NCBI RefSeq assembly: GCF_000717915.1
Contig: NZ_JOCX01000022.1
Span: forward strand, 1-64,000
Direction of reading: 5' to 3'
Length of the DNA stretch: 64,000 nucleotides
Origin: Streptomyces sp. NRRL S-244
Lineage (GTDB): Bacteria; Actinomycetota; Actinomycetes; Streptomycetales; Streptomycetaceae
This document shows positions 8,581-16,556 of this stretch, in pieces (position 1 is the stretch's first letter; each line of letters starts with the position of its first letter). The notes under the pieces were generated by a model. It saw nothing but the letters and a program-made list of their open reading frames with translations, had not been told where the DNA came from and searched no databases. Both the position numbers and the translations under genes were made by a program.

Positions 8581-8646
8581 CGTGCGCATGGAATAGCGGG
8601 CGGGGCGCGGGGCGTTGAACGCGGCCGCAGAGGGAAGGAACAGACC

Positions 8647-9054
8647 GTGTCCGATACCACGCCGCCGTCCATACCGGCGCAGCCGCCTTCGCCGTCCGGC
8701 TCATCGCCCGAGACGCACGTCATCGACTACCGGGCCGCCGAGCAGCTGCTGGCCGCGCGTGATCCGCGGGGCGCCGTGAAGCTGCTCGACTCGGTCATCG
8801 CCGCGCACCCGGAGAACACGGCGGCCCGGCTGCTGCGGGCCCGTGCGTTCTTCGCCGCCGCCCAATTGCGTCCGGCGGCGCTGGAGTTCGAGCTGGTGCT
8901 GGAGCGGGAGCCGGACAACGCCTTCGCGCACTTCGCCCTGGCCCGTACCCACGAGCGCTCCGGCCGCCCCGAACAGGCGCGCAAGCACTTCCGCCTGGCG
9001 GCCGCCCTGGACCCCCGGCCCGACTACCTGGCGGCGGCCCGCTTCGAGGAGTGA
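8647..9054 (+). CDS. Tetratricopeptide repeat protein
   Basis: A 135-aa protein from GTG 8647, with GGGAAGGA about 8 nt upstream. After a Pro/Ser-rich N terminus (residues 1-22) there are roughly three TPR helical pairs: residues 35-65 (LLAARDPRGAVKLLDSVIAA), 66-98 and 99-130 (NAFAHFALARTHERSGRPEQ). TPR proteins are scaffolds for protein-protein contacts; the partner is unknown. It follows coaE by 66 nt on the same strand and I recall it as conserved at this position in Streptomyces. Confidence 0.82.
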   Translation: MSDTTPPSIPAQPPSPSGSSPETHVIDYRAAEQLLAARDPRGAVKLLDSVIAAHPENTAARLLRARAFFAAAQLRPAALEFELVLEREPDNAFAHFALARTHERSGRPEQARKHFRLAAALDPRPDYLAAARFEE

Positions 9055-9074
9055 GGAGGAGCGGGCCGGCCGCG

Positions 9075-9341
9075 TCACCGCTGGTGCGGGGGCTCGTACG
9101 GGGGGACGTCCGGGCCCGGCTGGTAGTGCGGGCCCTGGTGGATGTGGTGGAGCACCACGGCCAGGTCGACGAGCGCGAGTACGGCGACGACCCCGCAGGC
9201 GGCCGCCCACCCGGGACGGTCGACCAGCGAGAAGGCGGCGGTCCCGGCGGCGGCCCAGACGAACCCCCACAGACTCAGCCAGAACCGCAGCCGCAGCGGA
9301 CTGCGGGCGGTCACCGGCTCGTTTCCGGAACGCATGGCCAT
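9075..9341 (-). CDS. Small two-TM membrane protein, DUF6343-like
   Basis: An 88-aa protein (or 86 aa from the second ATG at 9335). After the opening MRSGNEPVTARSPLRLRFW there are two hydrophobic segments at about residues 21-40 and 45-65, then a His/Pro/Tyr-rich cytoplasmic or external tail ending PPYEPPHQR. The opening matches my recollection of the Streptomyces DUF6343 family. Function unknown. A TACCAT box about 12 nt upstream of the ATG may be its -10. It ends 21 bp from the convergent TPR gene. Confidence 0.65.
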   Translation of the reverse strand: MAMRSGNEPVTARSPLRLRFWLSLWGFVWAAAGTAAFSLVDRPGWAAACGVVAVLALVDLAVVLHHIHQGPHYQPGPDVPPYEPPHQR

Positions 9342-9406
9342 CGCCTCAGCACCATGGTAGGTCAGGTCAGGTCATGTAATTGAATGTAATTGAATGTCAT
9401 CGCAAG

Positions 9407-9964
9407 TCATGGATTGAGCCGGTTCACGGCGGTCGTGGTCGTCCGCTTGAAGGCGGGGACGGGGGCGTCGCTCAGGTTGCCCATCTGGCCCCACTGGACG
9501 ACGGTCACGGTGGAACCGTCGCGTCCGATGCCGAAGAGGTGCACGCCGGGTTCGGAGTCCGGGACCGAGGTGTGCACGCCGTAGACGTGGGCGCCCTCCT
9601 CGACGGGGAGGGCCCCGTAGTCCTTCGAGCCGGCCGTCCCGTCCGGGTGCTCCCGCAGCCAGTCGGCGGCGCAGGCGGCGACCTGCCGCTCCAGGTTCCG
9701 GGCCAGCCGGGCGGCCGCCGAGTCGGAGGAGGCCCGTACGGAGACCTGCACGGCGCCGGTGTCGAGGTCGGTCCCGAAGTGCCGGTGCCAGCTCCCGGCC
9801 GCCGGAAGCGCCCCGTCCAGGCAGAACGGCGCCGTTTCGGGCAGCCCCCCGGTGACCTTCCCGGCATGCCAGGGCGAGGTGGGATGCGGCGGCAGATCGG
9901 CGGCGCCGAGGAATCCCGGGGCGGTGAGCGCGAGCGCGATGACGGCGGCGAGGCCCTGAAGCAT
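9407..9964 (-). CDS. Hypothetical secreted protein
   Basis: A 185-aa protein from ATG 9964, supported by GGGGAG about 9 nt upstream. Residues 1-22 form a signal peptide (MLQGLAAVIALALTAPG, then AAD). The mature part has two or three cysteines (FCLDGAL, VAACAADW) that could form a disulfide, and no recognised domain. No lipobox is present, so it is probably released or noncovalently bound to the wall. The stretch 9360-9406 just downstream contains short direct repeats (GTCAGGTCAG; TTGAATGTAATTGAATGT). Function unknown. Confidence 0.6.
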   Translation of the reverse strand: MLQGLAAVIALALTAPGFLGAADLPPHPTSPWHAGKVTGGLPETAPFCLDGALPAAGSWHRHFGTDLDTGAVQVSVRASSDSAAARLARNLERQVAACAADWLREHPDGTAGSKDYGALPVEEGAHVYGVHTSVPDSEPGVHLFGIGRDGSTVTVVQWGQMGNLSDAPVPAFKRTTTTAVNRLNP

Positions 9965-10117
9965 GGCGGTTTCTCCCCATGTGGCGGGTAGTGCGGTGCT
10001 GTGAGCCGTCCCCACCCCATGCCACCCCAAAACGCCTTTTCCGGCCGTACGGCCCGCCCCGCGCCGGCCGGCCCCGCCCAGTGGGTCGGGAGTCGGCGTC
10101 TGCCCAGCTCAGCGGCA

Positions 10118-10140
10118 TTGTCAGTGGCCGCACCTAGACT
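10118..10140 (+). promoter_or_regulatory. RecA-NDp/PafBC-type DNA-damage promoter of the SNF2-SWIM operon
   Basis: TTGTCAGTG (10118-10126), exactly 8 nt, then TAGACT (10135-10140). This matches the RecA-NDp consensus (TTGTCRGTG-N8-TAnnnT) known from LexA-independent DNA-damage promoters in actinobacteria. Transcription would start near 10147, giving a leader of about 50 nt with GAGGGGAGAGG before the GTG. Confidence 0.75.
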
Positions 10141-10197
10141 CGACGGCAGGCGGGATCCGTCTGACGTGACCGCAGTGAGGGGAGAGGGGGCGACACC

Positions 10198-13089
10198 GTG
10201 ACACCGCAGCCGCACCAGCCCGCGCAGGCCGCCGGGCTCCTGCGCCACGCCGCCGTCTTCCTCCCCGCTGCCGTCCCCCGCGAGGCCCGCATCGCCTTCT
10301 GGGCCCCCGACGGGGACGCCCTCCCCGAGCTCCCGGGCGGGACCCCGGCCCCGCTCGCCGTCGTGCGCCCCCACGGCCAGGGGATCCGCACCCGTACCGT
10401 CCCCTCCCTCACCCTCTCCGTCACCGACGCCCTCCCGCTCCTCGCCCGCGCCCCCCGCAGCCCCGCCGCGCACCCCGCCACCCGCGCCTGGGGCACCGCC
10501 GCCCTCCACGCCCTCGCGCTCGTCGCCCGCGGCCGCCTCCTCCCCGGCGTCACCCCCGACGGGGTCGACGCCTGGCGGGCCGGCCCGCTCGACGCCGAGG
10601 ACGTGGGCCACCTGCGCGCGGTGGCCGCTGCCCTCCCGTACGAGGGGCACGCCACCCCCCTGACCGGCCGCCGCCCCCTCCAGCTGGCCGAACCGGAGGC
10701 GCTGGTCCGGGCGTTCCTCGATGCCGTCGCCGACAGCCTGCCCCGTACCCCGGCCGCGCCGCTGGCCGCCGGGCGGCCCTTCGCCGCACAGGAGCCCCAG
10801 CGGGTCCCGGGGATACAGGACTGGGCCGCGCAGGTCGCGGCCGGCGCCGATGCCGGCGTGGGGATCTCGCTGCGGCTCGACCTGTCCTCGTTCCGCCTCT
10901 TCGACCCGTCGCAGGACACGGAGGACACGGCGGGCGCGGCGGGCACTGGGGGCACGACGGGCACGGAGGACGCGGACACCCGTCGCGCCGGAGCCGCCGT
11001 CGTCCAGGTGCACAGCCTCGCCGACCCCACCCTCGTCACCGACGCCGGGCTGCTGTGGGCCGGTGCGGCCGCCGCCGGGTTCGGGCCGCGCGCCCGGATC
11101 GACGCCGTACTGGCGCTGCGCCGGGCCGCCCGGGTCTGGCCGCCGCTGCTGCGGCTGCTGGACCAGCCGGTCCCCGATGTCCTCGCCCTGTCCGACCCGG
11201 AGCTCGAAGACCTCCTCGGCAGGGCCGCGATCCGGCTGGCGGCCGCCGGGGTCCTGGTCCACTGGCCGCGCGAGCTGGCCCGTACGCTGTCCGCGACCGC
11301 GGTCGTACGGTCCACCGCGCCCGGCTCCGCCACCGACGGCACCGCCTTCTTCGACGCGAACCACCTCTTCGCCTTCTCCTGGGAGCTCGCGCTGGGCGGC
11401 GACCGGCTCACCCCGGGGGAGATGGACGCGCTGGCGCAGGCGCACCGGCCCGTGGTGCGGCTGCGGGACCAGTGGGTGCGGGTCGATCCCGAGCTGGTGC
11501 GCAAGGCGCGCAAGCGGGAGCTGGGCCTGCTGGACCCGGTGGATGCGCTGGCCGCCGTACTGACGGGGACGGCCGAGGTGGACGGGGAGCCGGTGGCGGC
11601 GGTTCCGGTGGGCGCGCTGGCCGCCCTGCGGCAGCGGCTGACCGGCGAGCTGGCCCCGCTGCCGCAGCCCGTCGGGCTGAAGGCCACCCTGCGCGACTAC
11701 CAGGCCCGCGGCCTGGCCTGGCTGGACCTCATGACCTCGCTCGGCCTCGGCGGCTGCCTCGCCGACGACATGGGCCTGGGCAAGACGGTCACGCTGATCG
11801 CGCTGCACCTGCACCGGGACCGCCCCGAGCCGACGCTCGTCGTCTGCCCCGCGTCGCTGCTGGGCAACTGGCAGCGGGAGATCGAGAAGTTCGCGCCCGG
11901 GGTCGCCGTGCGCCGCTTCCACGGCGGCAGCCGCAGCCTCGACGGGCTGGCGGGCGGATTCGTGCTCACCACGTACGGGACGATGCGCGCGAGTGCGCCC
12001 CGGCTGGCCGAGCAGCGCTGGGGCATGGTCGTCGCCGACGAGGCGCAGCACGTGAAGAACCCGCATTCGGCGACCGCGAAGGCGCTGCGCACGATCCCGG
12101 CGCCGGCCCGGGTGGCGCTGACCGGCACCCCGGTCGAGAACAACCTCTCCGAGCTGTGGGCGCTGCTCGACTGGACCACGCCCGGGCTGCTGGGCCCGCT
12201 GACGGCGTTCCGGGCCCGGCACGCCCGCCCGGTGGAGCACCAGCAGGAGGAGGACGGGGGCAACGAGGCGGCGGTGGCCCGGCTGGCCGCGCTCGTACGG
12301 CCGTTCCTGCTGCGGCGCAAGAAGTCCGACCCGGGGATCGCCCCCGAGCTGCCGCCGAAGACGGAGACCGATCATCCGGTCTCCCTCACGCGCGAGCAGG
12401 CCTCGCTCTACCAGGCCGCGGTGGACGAGGCGATGGCCGTGATCGAGGCGAGCGAGGGCATCGAGCGGCGCGGCATGATCATGAAACTGCTGGCCTCGCT
12501 CAAGCAGATCTGCAACCACCCCGCGCAGTACCTGAAGGAGGAGCAGCCCCGGATCCCGCACCGTTCGGGCAAGCTGGCCCTGCTGGACGAGCTGCTGGAC
12601 ACGATCCTCGCGGAGGACGGCTCGGTGCTGGTCTTCACCCAGTACGTGACGATGGCCCGGATCATCGAGCGGCACCTGGCGGCCCGGGGGATCTCCCACC
12701 AGCTCCTGCACGGCGGGACGCCGGTGGCGCGCCGCGAGGAGCTCGTGGACCGCTTCCAGTCCGGCGAAGTCCCGGTCTTCCTGCTCTCGTTGAAGGCGGC
12801 GGGCACCGGGCTGAACCTCACGCGGGCCGGCCATGTGATCCACTTCGACCGCTGGTGGAACCCGGCGGTGGAGGAGCAGGCCACCGACCGCGCGTACCGG
12901 ATCGGCCAGACGCAGCCCGTCCAGGTCCACCGGATCATCGCCGAGGGCACCGTGGAGGACCGGATCGCCGAGATGCTGGAGGCCAAGCGGGCCCTGGCCG
13001 ATGCCGTGCTCGGCTCGGGTGAGTCGGCGCTCACGGAGCTGACCGACCGCGAGCTGGCCGACCTCGTCTCCCTGCGGAGGCCCGCATGA
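10198..13089 (+). CDS. SNF2/Rad54-family helicase-like ATPase
   Basis: A 963-aa protein from GTG 10198 with a strong upstream SD. Residues 1-480 are the SNF2-associated N-terminal region found in bacterial members. The ATPase core follows: motif I DDMGLGKT near residue 522, motif II DEAQH near 613, motif III LTGTPVENN near 640, and the C-terminal helicase lobe with LLSLKAAGTGLNLTRA and the motif VI equivalent ATDRAYRIGQ near 895. Such proteins translocate on duplex DNA and remodel bound proteins. In actinobacteria they are commonly paired with SWIM zinc-finger proteins, as here. A damage-type promoter upstream suggests a repair or replication-stress role (inference). An Ala/Gly/Thr-rich linker near residues 240-260 is low complexity. 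Confidence 0.92.
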   Translation: MTPQPHQPAQAAGLLRHAAVFLPAAVPREARIAFWAPDGDALPELPGGTPAPLAVVRPHGQGIRTRTVPSLTLSVTDALPLLARAPRSPAAHPATRAWGTAALHALALVARGRLLPGVTPDGVDAWRAGPLDAEDVGHLRAVAAALPYEGHATPLTGRRPLQLAEPEALVRAFLDAVADSLPRTPAAPLAAGRPFAAQEPQRVPGIQDWAAQVAAGADAGVGISLRLDLSSFRLFDPSQDTEDTAGAAGTGGTTGTEDADTRRAGAAVVQVHSLADPTLVTDAGLLWAGAAAAGFGPRARIDAVLALRRAARVWPPLLRLLDQPVPDVLALSDPELEDLLGRAAIRLAAAGVLVHWPRELARTLSATAVVRSTAPGSATDGTAFFDANHLFAFSWELALGGDRLTPGEMDALAQAHRPVVRLRDQWVRVDPELVRKARKRELGLLDPVDALAAVLTGTAEVDGEPVAAVPVGALAALRQRLTGELAPLPQPVGLKATLRDYQARGLAWLDLMTSLGLGGCLADDMGLGKTVTLIALHLHRDRPEPTLVVCPASLLGNWQREIEKFAPGVAVRRFHGGSRSLDGLAGGFVLTTYGTMRASAPRLAEQRWGMVVADEAQHVKNPHSATAKALRTIPAPARVALTGTPVENNLSELWALLDWTTPGLLGPLTAFRARHARPVEHQQEEDGGNEAAVARLAALVRPFLLRRKKSDPGIAPELPPKTETDHPVSLTREQASLYQAAVDEAMAVIEASEGIERRGMIMKLLASLKQICNHPAQYLKEEQPRIPHRSGKLALLDELLDTILAEDGSVLVFTQYVTMARIIERHLAARGISHQLLHGGTPVARREELVDRFQSGEVPVFLLSLKAAGTGLNLTRAGHVIHFDRWWNPAVEEQATDRAYRIGQTQPVQVHRIIAEGTVEDRIAEMLEAKRALADAVLGSGESALTELTDRELADLVSLRRPA

Positions 13090-13140
13090 CCACGGTGAGG
13101 AGGCCGGCATGATCACGGTGAGGAGACCGGCATGATCACC
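13086..13140 (+). repeat. 23-bp tandem repeat forming a chain of ATGA overlaps
   Basis: Units begin at 13086, 13109 and 13132 (third partial), each starting ATGAtCAC and, in the two full units, containing GGTGAGGAG as SD followed by CCGGC. Because 23 is not a multiple of 3, the ATGs lie in three frames. ATG 13086 overlaps the SNF2 stop and encodes MTTVRRPA, ending at TGA 13110-13112. ATG 13109 encodes MITVRRPA, ending at TGA 13133-13135, which overlaps ATG 13132 of the SWIM gene. Confidence 0.85.
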
Positions 13141-14337
13141 GCACGGGACGACCGGCGGCGCACCTTCGAGACCGTGCCCGCCGGGGCGGAAGCCGTCAGC
13201 TGGTGGGGCCGGGCCTGGGTGGCGGCGCTCGAAGCGGCGTCCGGCGACCCGGCCCGCCTGGCCCGGGGCCGGGCGTACGCGGCCGAGGGCCATGTCGACG
13301 CGGTCACGGTCACCCCGGGCCGGATCGTGGCCTACGTACGGGGCAGCCGGGCCCGCCCGTACCGCACCGAACTGGCCCTGAGCCCCTTCCCGGACGCCGA
13401 GTGGAGCGAACTCCTGGAGACGGTGGCCGCGGACCCCACGGCCCTCGCCGGCCTGCTGGAGCGGGAGGTTCCGCAGTCTCTGGCGGGGACGGTCCTGCCC
13501 GGCGCGGGTGAGCTCGCTCCGCGCTGCTCCTGCCCGGACACCGCTCGTCCGCCCTGCAAGCACGCCGCGGCCCTCTGCTACCGGGCGGCCCGCCTCCTCG
13601 ACGAGGACCCGTTCGTCCTGCTGCTCCTGCGCGGCCGGGGCGAGCGGGAGCTCCTCGACGAGCTGACCCGCCGCAACGCGGCCCACGCCGCCCGCGAACA
13701 GCCCGACACCGCGCCGGACTTCCCCGGGGTCCCGGCCCGCGCCGCGCTGGCCCGCACCAGCCTGCCTCCGCTGCCGGCCCCGCTTCCCGCCCCCGCGGCG
13801 GTGGGGCTCCCGCCCGCGTACCCGGCGGACCCGGCGGCCCCGGACCCGCTGGCCCTGGACCAGCTCGCCACGGACGCCGCCGCCCGCGCCTTCGCCCTGC
13901 TCACCACCGCCGAGGACCCGATCGCCGGGCTCACGCTCTGGCAGGACGCCGTCCGCCTGGCCTCCGCGCACCACACGGCCGGCCTCACCGGCGCGGCCCG
14001 CACCCTCTACCGGGACCTGGCCCGCGCCACCGGCCGCACCACCACCGACCTGGCCCGCGCCGCCGCGGCCTGGCGCCAGGGCGGCCGGCCCGCGCTCGCC
14101 GCCCTCGAAGAGCCCTGGGACCCCCCGGCCGGCCCCTTCGACCGGGCCCGCCCGGCCCTCCTCGCCGCCTCCCGGGGTGCCTTCCGCCCCGAGCGCAACC
14201 GCCTCACCGCGCACACCCGCCAGCTCCGCCTGGGCCGCGACGGCCTCTGGTACGCCTACGAGTCCCGCCCGGACACCGAGGACTGGTGGCCCACGGGCAC
14301 CCCCTCCCCGGACCCCCTCACCGCCCTGCGCCACTGA
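13132..14337 (+). CDS. SWIM zinc-finger protein
   Basis: A 401-aa protein. The SWIM motif CxC-x(n)-CxH is visible as RCSCPDTARPPCKHAAAL near residues 128-146. The N-terminal part (RTFETVPAGAEAVSWWGRAWVAALE, then DPARLARGRAYAAEGHVD) is the usual SWIM-protein start in Streptomyces. The C-terminal half is Ala/Pro-rich and helical, of unknown function. SWIM domains bind DNA or proteins. Translation is probably coupled to the SNF2 gene through the 23-bp repeat just upstream; SD GAGGAG lies 7-8 nt before ATG 13132. The last 20 bp overlap the HAD-like gene on the other strand. Confidence 0.88.
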   Translation: MITARDDRRRTFETVPAGAEAVSWWGRAWVAALEAASGDPARLARGRAYAAEGHVDAVTVTPGRIVAYVRGSRARPYRTELALSPFPDAEWSELLETVAADPTALAGLLEREVPQSLAGTVLPGAGELAPRCSCPDTARPPCKHAAALCYRAARLLDEDPFVLLLLRGRGERELLDELTRRNAAHAAREQPDTAPDFPGVPARAALARTSLPPLPAPLPAPAAVGLPPAYPADPAAPDPLALDQLATDAAARAFALLTTAEDPIAGLTLWQDAVRLASAHHTAGLTGAARTLYRDLARATGRTTTDLARAAAAWRQGGRPALAALEEPWDPPAGPFDRARPALLAASRGAFRPERNRLTAHTRQLRLGRDGLWYAYESRPDTEDWWPTGTPSPDPLTALRH

Positions 14338-14866
14338 CCTCCGCCGCCCAGCGCGTCAACGTGGTGAAGTCGCGGTCGCGCAGGCCGTGGCGGGCCTGGA
14401 TGGTGAGGAGGAGGGCCGGGGCGGGGTGGTGGGCCGCGATCCAGGCGCGGTCCTGCGGGGTGATCATGTCGTCGACCCAGGCGAAGGGGCGGCCCGCTGC
14501 CCAGTCGAGGAGCGGGCGGGTCTTCCAGAAGAGACCGTCGGGGTCGGAGGCGAAGAGTTCCGGCCATTCGATGACGGGAAGATCTCCCGGTAGTCCGATG
14601 TGCGGGGCGATCATCGTGTTGGCCTGGTGCATCCAGGCGGTGGCCCACGTGAGTTCGAACGGCAGGGCCAGCAGGCGGGGCCCGTGCGCCGGGTGCAGGC
14701 GGACCCGCAGCCCGCGCCGGGCGCTGCGGGATTCGGGGTCCCGGTGGGACATCCAGTCCGCCGGACGCATCCGGTGACTCGTGTATCCGCGGAGCCCGGC
14801 GAGGCGGGACCGGAACGGGTTGAGGGGGCCGTCCACGTCGAGGAGCAGGAGCGGGCGTTCGGTCAT
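14318..14866 (-). CDS. HAD-like hydrolase domain protein
   Basis: A 182-aa protein starting at ATG 14866. HAD motif I, LLLLDVDGPLNPF, is at residues 6-18, with D10 as the expected nucleophile and D12 as general acid. The acidic pair FAWVDDMI near residue 128 fits motif IV, which binds Mg2+. The region between contains SHRM and WATAW patterns common in a Streptomyces HAD subgroup. A phosphatase activity is likely, substrate unknown. The 3' end overlaps the SWIM gene by 20 bp. Confidence 0.8.
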   Translation of the reverse strand: MTERPLLLLDVDGPLNPFRSRLAGLRGYTSHRMRPADWMSHRDPESRSARRGLRVRLHPAHGPRLLALPFELTWATAWMHQANTMIAPHIGLPGDLPVIEWPELFASDPDGLFWKTRPLLDWAAGRPFAWVDDMITPQDRAWIAAHHPAPALLLTIQARHGLRDRDFTTLTRWAAEVSGAGR

Positions 14867-14914
14867 GAAGTAGGCATTACCCAGTACACGATGGAGTGAA
14901 ATGCGTACCGGCTC

Positions 14915-14931
14915 TATAACCCGAACGGGTT
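14915..14931 (+). promoter_or_regulatory. -10 box and palindrome upstream of the chaplin gene
   Basis: TATAAC (14915-14920) is a good -10 candidate about 75 nt before the chaplin ATG. It overlaps AACCCG-AA-CGGGTT (14918-14931), a palindrome placed where a repressor would block transcription initiation. No convincing -35 or sigma-BldN match was found. Confidence 0.35.
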
Positions 14932-14993
14932 TACCGCGTTGTTTCCGGTGCGGGTGCAGTGCCCGTGAACTCCTCCGGAAGGCAGGGAAACTG

Positions 14994-15683
14994 ATGCGGC
15001 ACAGTCGTCGGAATGGCTTGATCGCGGCGGTGGTTGCGGGAGGCGGACTGGCGGTCGCGGGTGTCGGCGGATTCGCCTACGCCGATGCGGACGCGGGAGG
15101 GACGGCCGAGCGTTCGCCGGGGCTGCTGTCCGGGAATCTGGTGCAACTGCCGGTGCACACCCCGGTGAACGTCTGCGGGAACACCGTGAGCGTGGTCGGC
15201 CTGCTCAACTCGGCCGCGGGCAACCGCTGTGCCAACGCGGGGGGCGGCAACGGGAATCCAGGGTCGGCGTCCTCGCATCCTTCGAAACCGGGGGTCGTGG
15301 CCGGTGCGGGGTCCCACACGGGCGGGGGAGCGCATGCCGACGGGCGAGGAAAGGATTCGCCGGGGCTGCTGTCGGGCAACGGGATCCAGCTTCCGGTCGA
15401 CGTCCCGGTCAACATCAGCGGCAACTCGGTGAACGTCGTCGGGCTCGGCAACGGCTCCACCGGCAACACCTCCGTCAACGGCGACCAGCCCAGCGGCGGC
15501 AAGCCGCCGCAGCCGCCCGTCGTCGAGCAGCCCGTGACCCCGCCCGTCACCCCGCCCGCGCCGCCGCAGCACGGCCCGGCGCTCGCCCACACCGGGGCCG
15601 ACGGAGTCGGCTACCTGCTCCCCGGCGGCGGGGCGCTGCTGCTGGGCGGGGTGCTGCTCTACCGCCGCTTCCGCCTCGGCTAG
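14994..15683 (+). CDS. Long chaplin with two chaplin domains and sortase signal
   Basis: A 229-aa surface protein starting at ATG 14994. It has a signal peptide (residues 1-32), chaplin domain 1 (41-81, with C61 and C79), a Gly/Ser/His linker, chaplin domain 2 (122-162), a Pro-rich stalk, and a C-terminal wall-sorting signal LAHTG (197-201), a hydrophobic stretch and YRRFR. Chaplins assemble into amyloid-like hydrophobic layers on aerial hyphae and spores; long ones are attached to peptidoglycan by class E sortases that recognise LAxTG. Oddity: both cysteines of domain 2 are replaced by Ser (S142, S160), so only domain 1 can form the intradomain disulfide. Confidence 0.9.
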   Translation: MRHSRRNGLIAAVVAGGGLAVAGVGGFAYADADAGGTAERSPGLLSGNLVQLPVHTPVNVCGNTVSVVGLLNSAAGNRCANAGGGNGNPGSASSHPSKPGVVAGAGSHTGGGAHADGRGKDSPGLLSGNGIQLPVDVPVNISGNSVNVVGLGNGSTGNTSVNGDQPSGGKPPQPPVVEQPVTPPVTPPAPPQHGPALAHTGADGVGYLLPGGGALLLGGVLLYRRFRLG

Positions 15684-15702
15684 GGGATGTCCCGGCCGCG
15701 GG

Positions 15703-16404
15703 CTACGCCTCTCGGGCCGAGGCCGAGGCCGGCGGGGGCGATGGTGACGGCGGCGGGGGCGTGCGCCAGGCGTCCAGGATCGCGTCGATCCGCGGTGCCA
15801 GCCGGGCCCGGGCCGCGAACCGCGGGACGCCCGCCATCAGCAGGGCGTCGTACTCGGTGTCGGTGTGCCGCACCGCCGCCCGGACCGCCACCGACACCGC
15901 CTGCTCGTCGAGGGCCCGGCCGGCCGCCGTACGGCCCACCCGTCCGCTGCCGCGCAGCGAGGCATGGGTGGCTATCGCCACCGCCCGATCGGCCGGGCAC
16001 CCCGGGAACAGCCGCACGATCTCGGCGGCGAAGGCCGCCGTGAACCGGGTGTCCTGGACGGCGCGGCGCAGCCGGTCGCGCTCCCGGCGGCGGGCCCGCG
16101 CCTCGGCGTCCGCGAGGCAGGCGCGCTCGGCGCGGGCCAGGGCGGGGTCCTCGACCAGGAGCCCCTGGCGCTCGTAGCGGCGACGGCGCTTGTTGAAGCG
16201 GACTACGACGGCCGAGAGCGAACTCGCCTCACGGGCCCGCCGGGTGAGGGCGGCGTCCCCGCGCGGCAGGTAGACCAGGTGCCCGAGGTCGGCGCAGTCC
16301 AGGCAGCGGGGCACGCCGGCCTCGCGGACGAGATGCCGGAGCGGCCCCTGGCGGCACTCCGCGCAGTGGATCTGCTTCAGCGACTCGAACACCACGAGGC
16401 TCAT
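15703..16404 (-). CDS. DUF2293 domain protein
   Basis: About 233 aa from ATG 16404. An in-frame upstream ATG at 16554 would add 50 residues, but that segment has no similarity that I recognise and its DNA overlaps the divergent cupin promoter. Near the N terminus a probable zinc knuckle reads CAECRQGPLRHL, with a second CLDCADLGH. Next comes the conserved YLPRGDAALTRRAREASSLSAVVVRFNKRRRRYERQG, a basic helix, and the DUF2293 core FPGCPADRAVAIATHASLRGSGRVGRTAAGR. Function unknown; a basic zinc-binding protein suggests nucleic-acid contact. The C-terminal end is Pro/Ser/Ala-rich. Confidence 0.8.
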   Translation of the reverse strand: MSLVVFESLKQIHCAECRQGPLRHLVREAGVPRCLDCADLGHLVYLPRGDAALTRRAREASSLSAVVVRFNKRRRRYERQGLLVEDPALARAERACLADAEARARRRERDRLRRAVQDTRFTAAFAAEIVRLFPGCPADRAVAIATHASLRGSGRVGRTAAGRALDEQAVSVAVRAAVRHTDTEYDALLMAGVPRFAARARLAPRIDAILDAWRTPPPPSPSPPPASASAREA

Positions 16405-16556
16405 GACGATGTGATACCGCTGTCCGGTCCGCTTATCACCTTGCTGGAAATGGCGGTTGAGGTTTCGCCAACTTTCGCTGTTGTCCGGATGTCCCTCTAC
16501 CGTGGGGCGTTGGGGCTGCGGTATGGCCGTGATGCCCATGGGGGAGGAGTGCATAC

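Noticed and set aside
9505..14334. A 1609-codon open frame on the minus strand
   Set aside because: It runs antisense through the SNF2 and SWIM genes and has no recognisable motifs, only Gly/Arg/Ala-rich composition typical of a GC-rich shadow frame.
14904..14942. A sigma-BldN promoter (CGTAAC-N16-CGTTGA) before the chaplin gene
   Set aside because: CGTACC and CGTTGT are present but about 27 bp apart, far from the required spacing.
16481..16503. TTGTCCGGA, 8 nt, TACCGT upstream of the first cupin gene, resembling the RecA-NDp motif
   Set aside because: The spacing fits, but three of nine bases of the upstream element differ from TTGTCRGTG, including the central R. It may be chance in a GC-rich sequence.
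16405..16554. A longer DUF2293 protein starting at 16554
   Set aside because: The extra 50 residues show no recognised similarity and lie over the divergent cupin leader; ATG 16404 begins the recognisable region.
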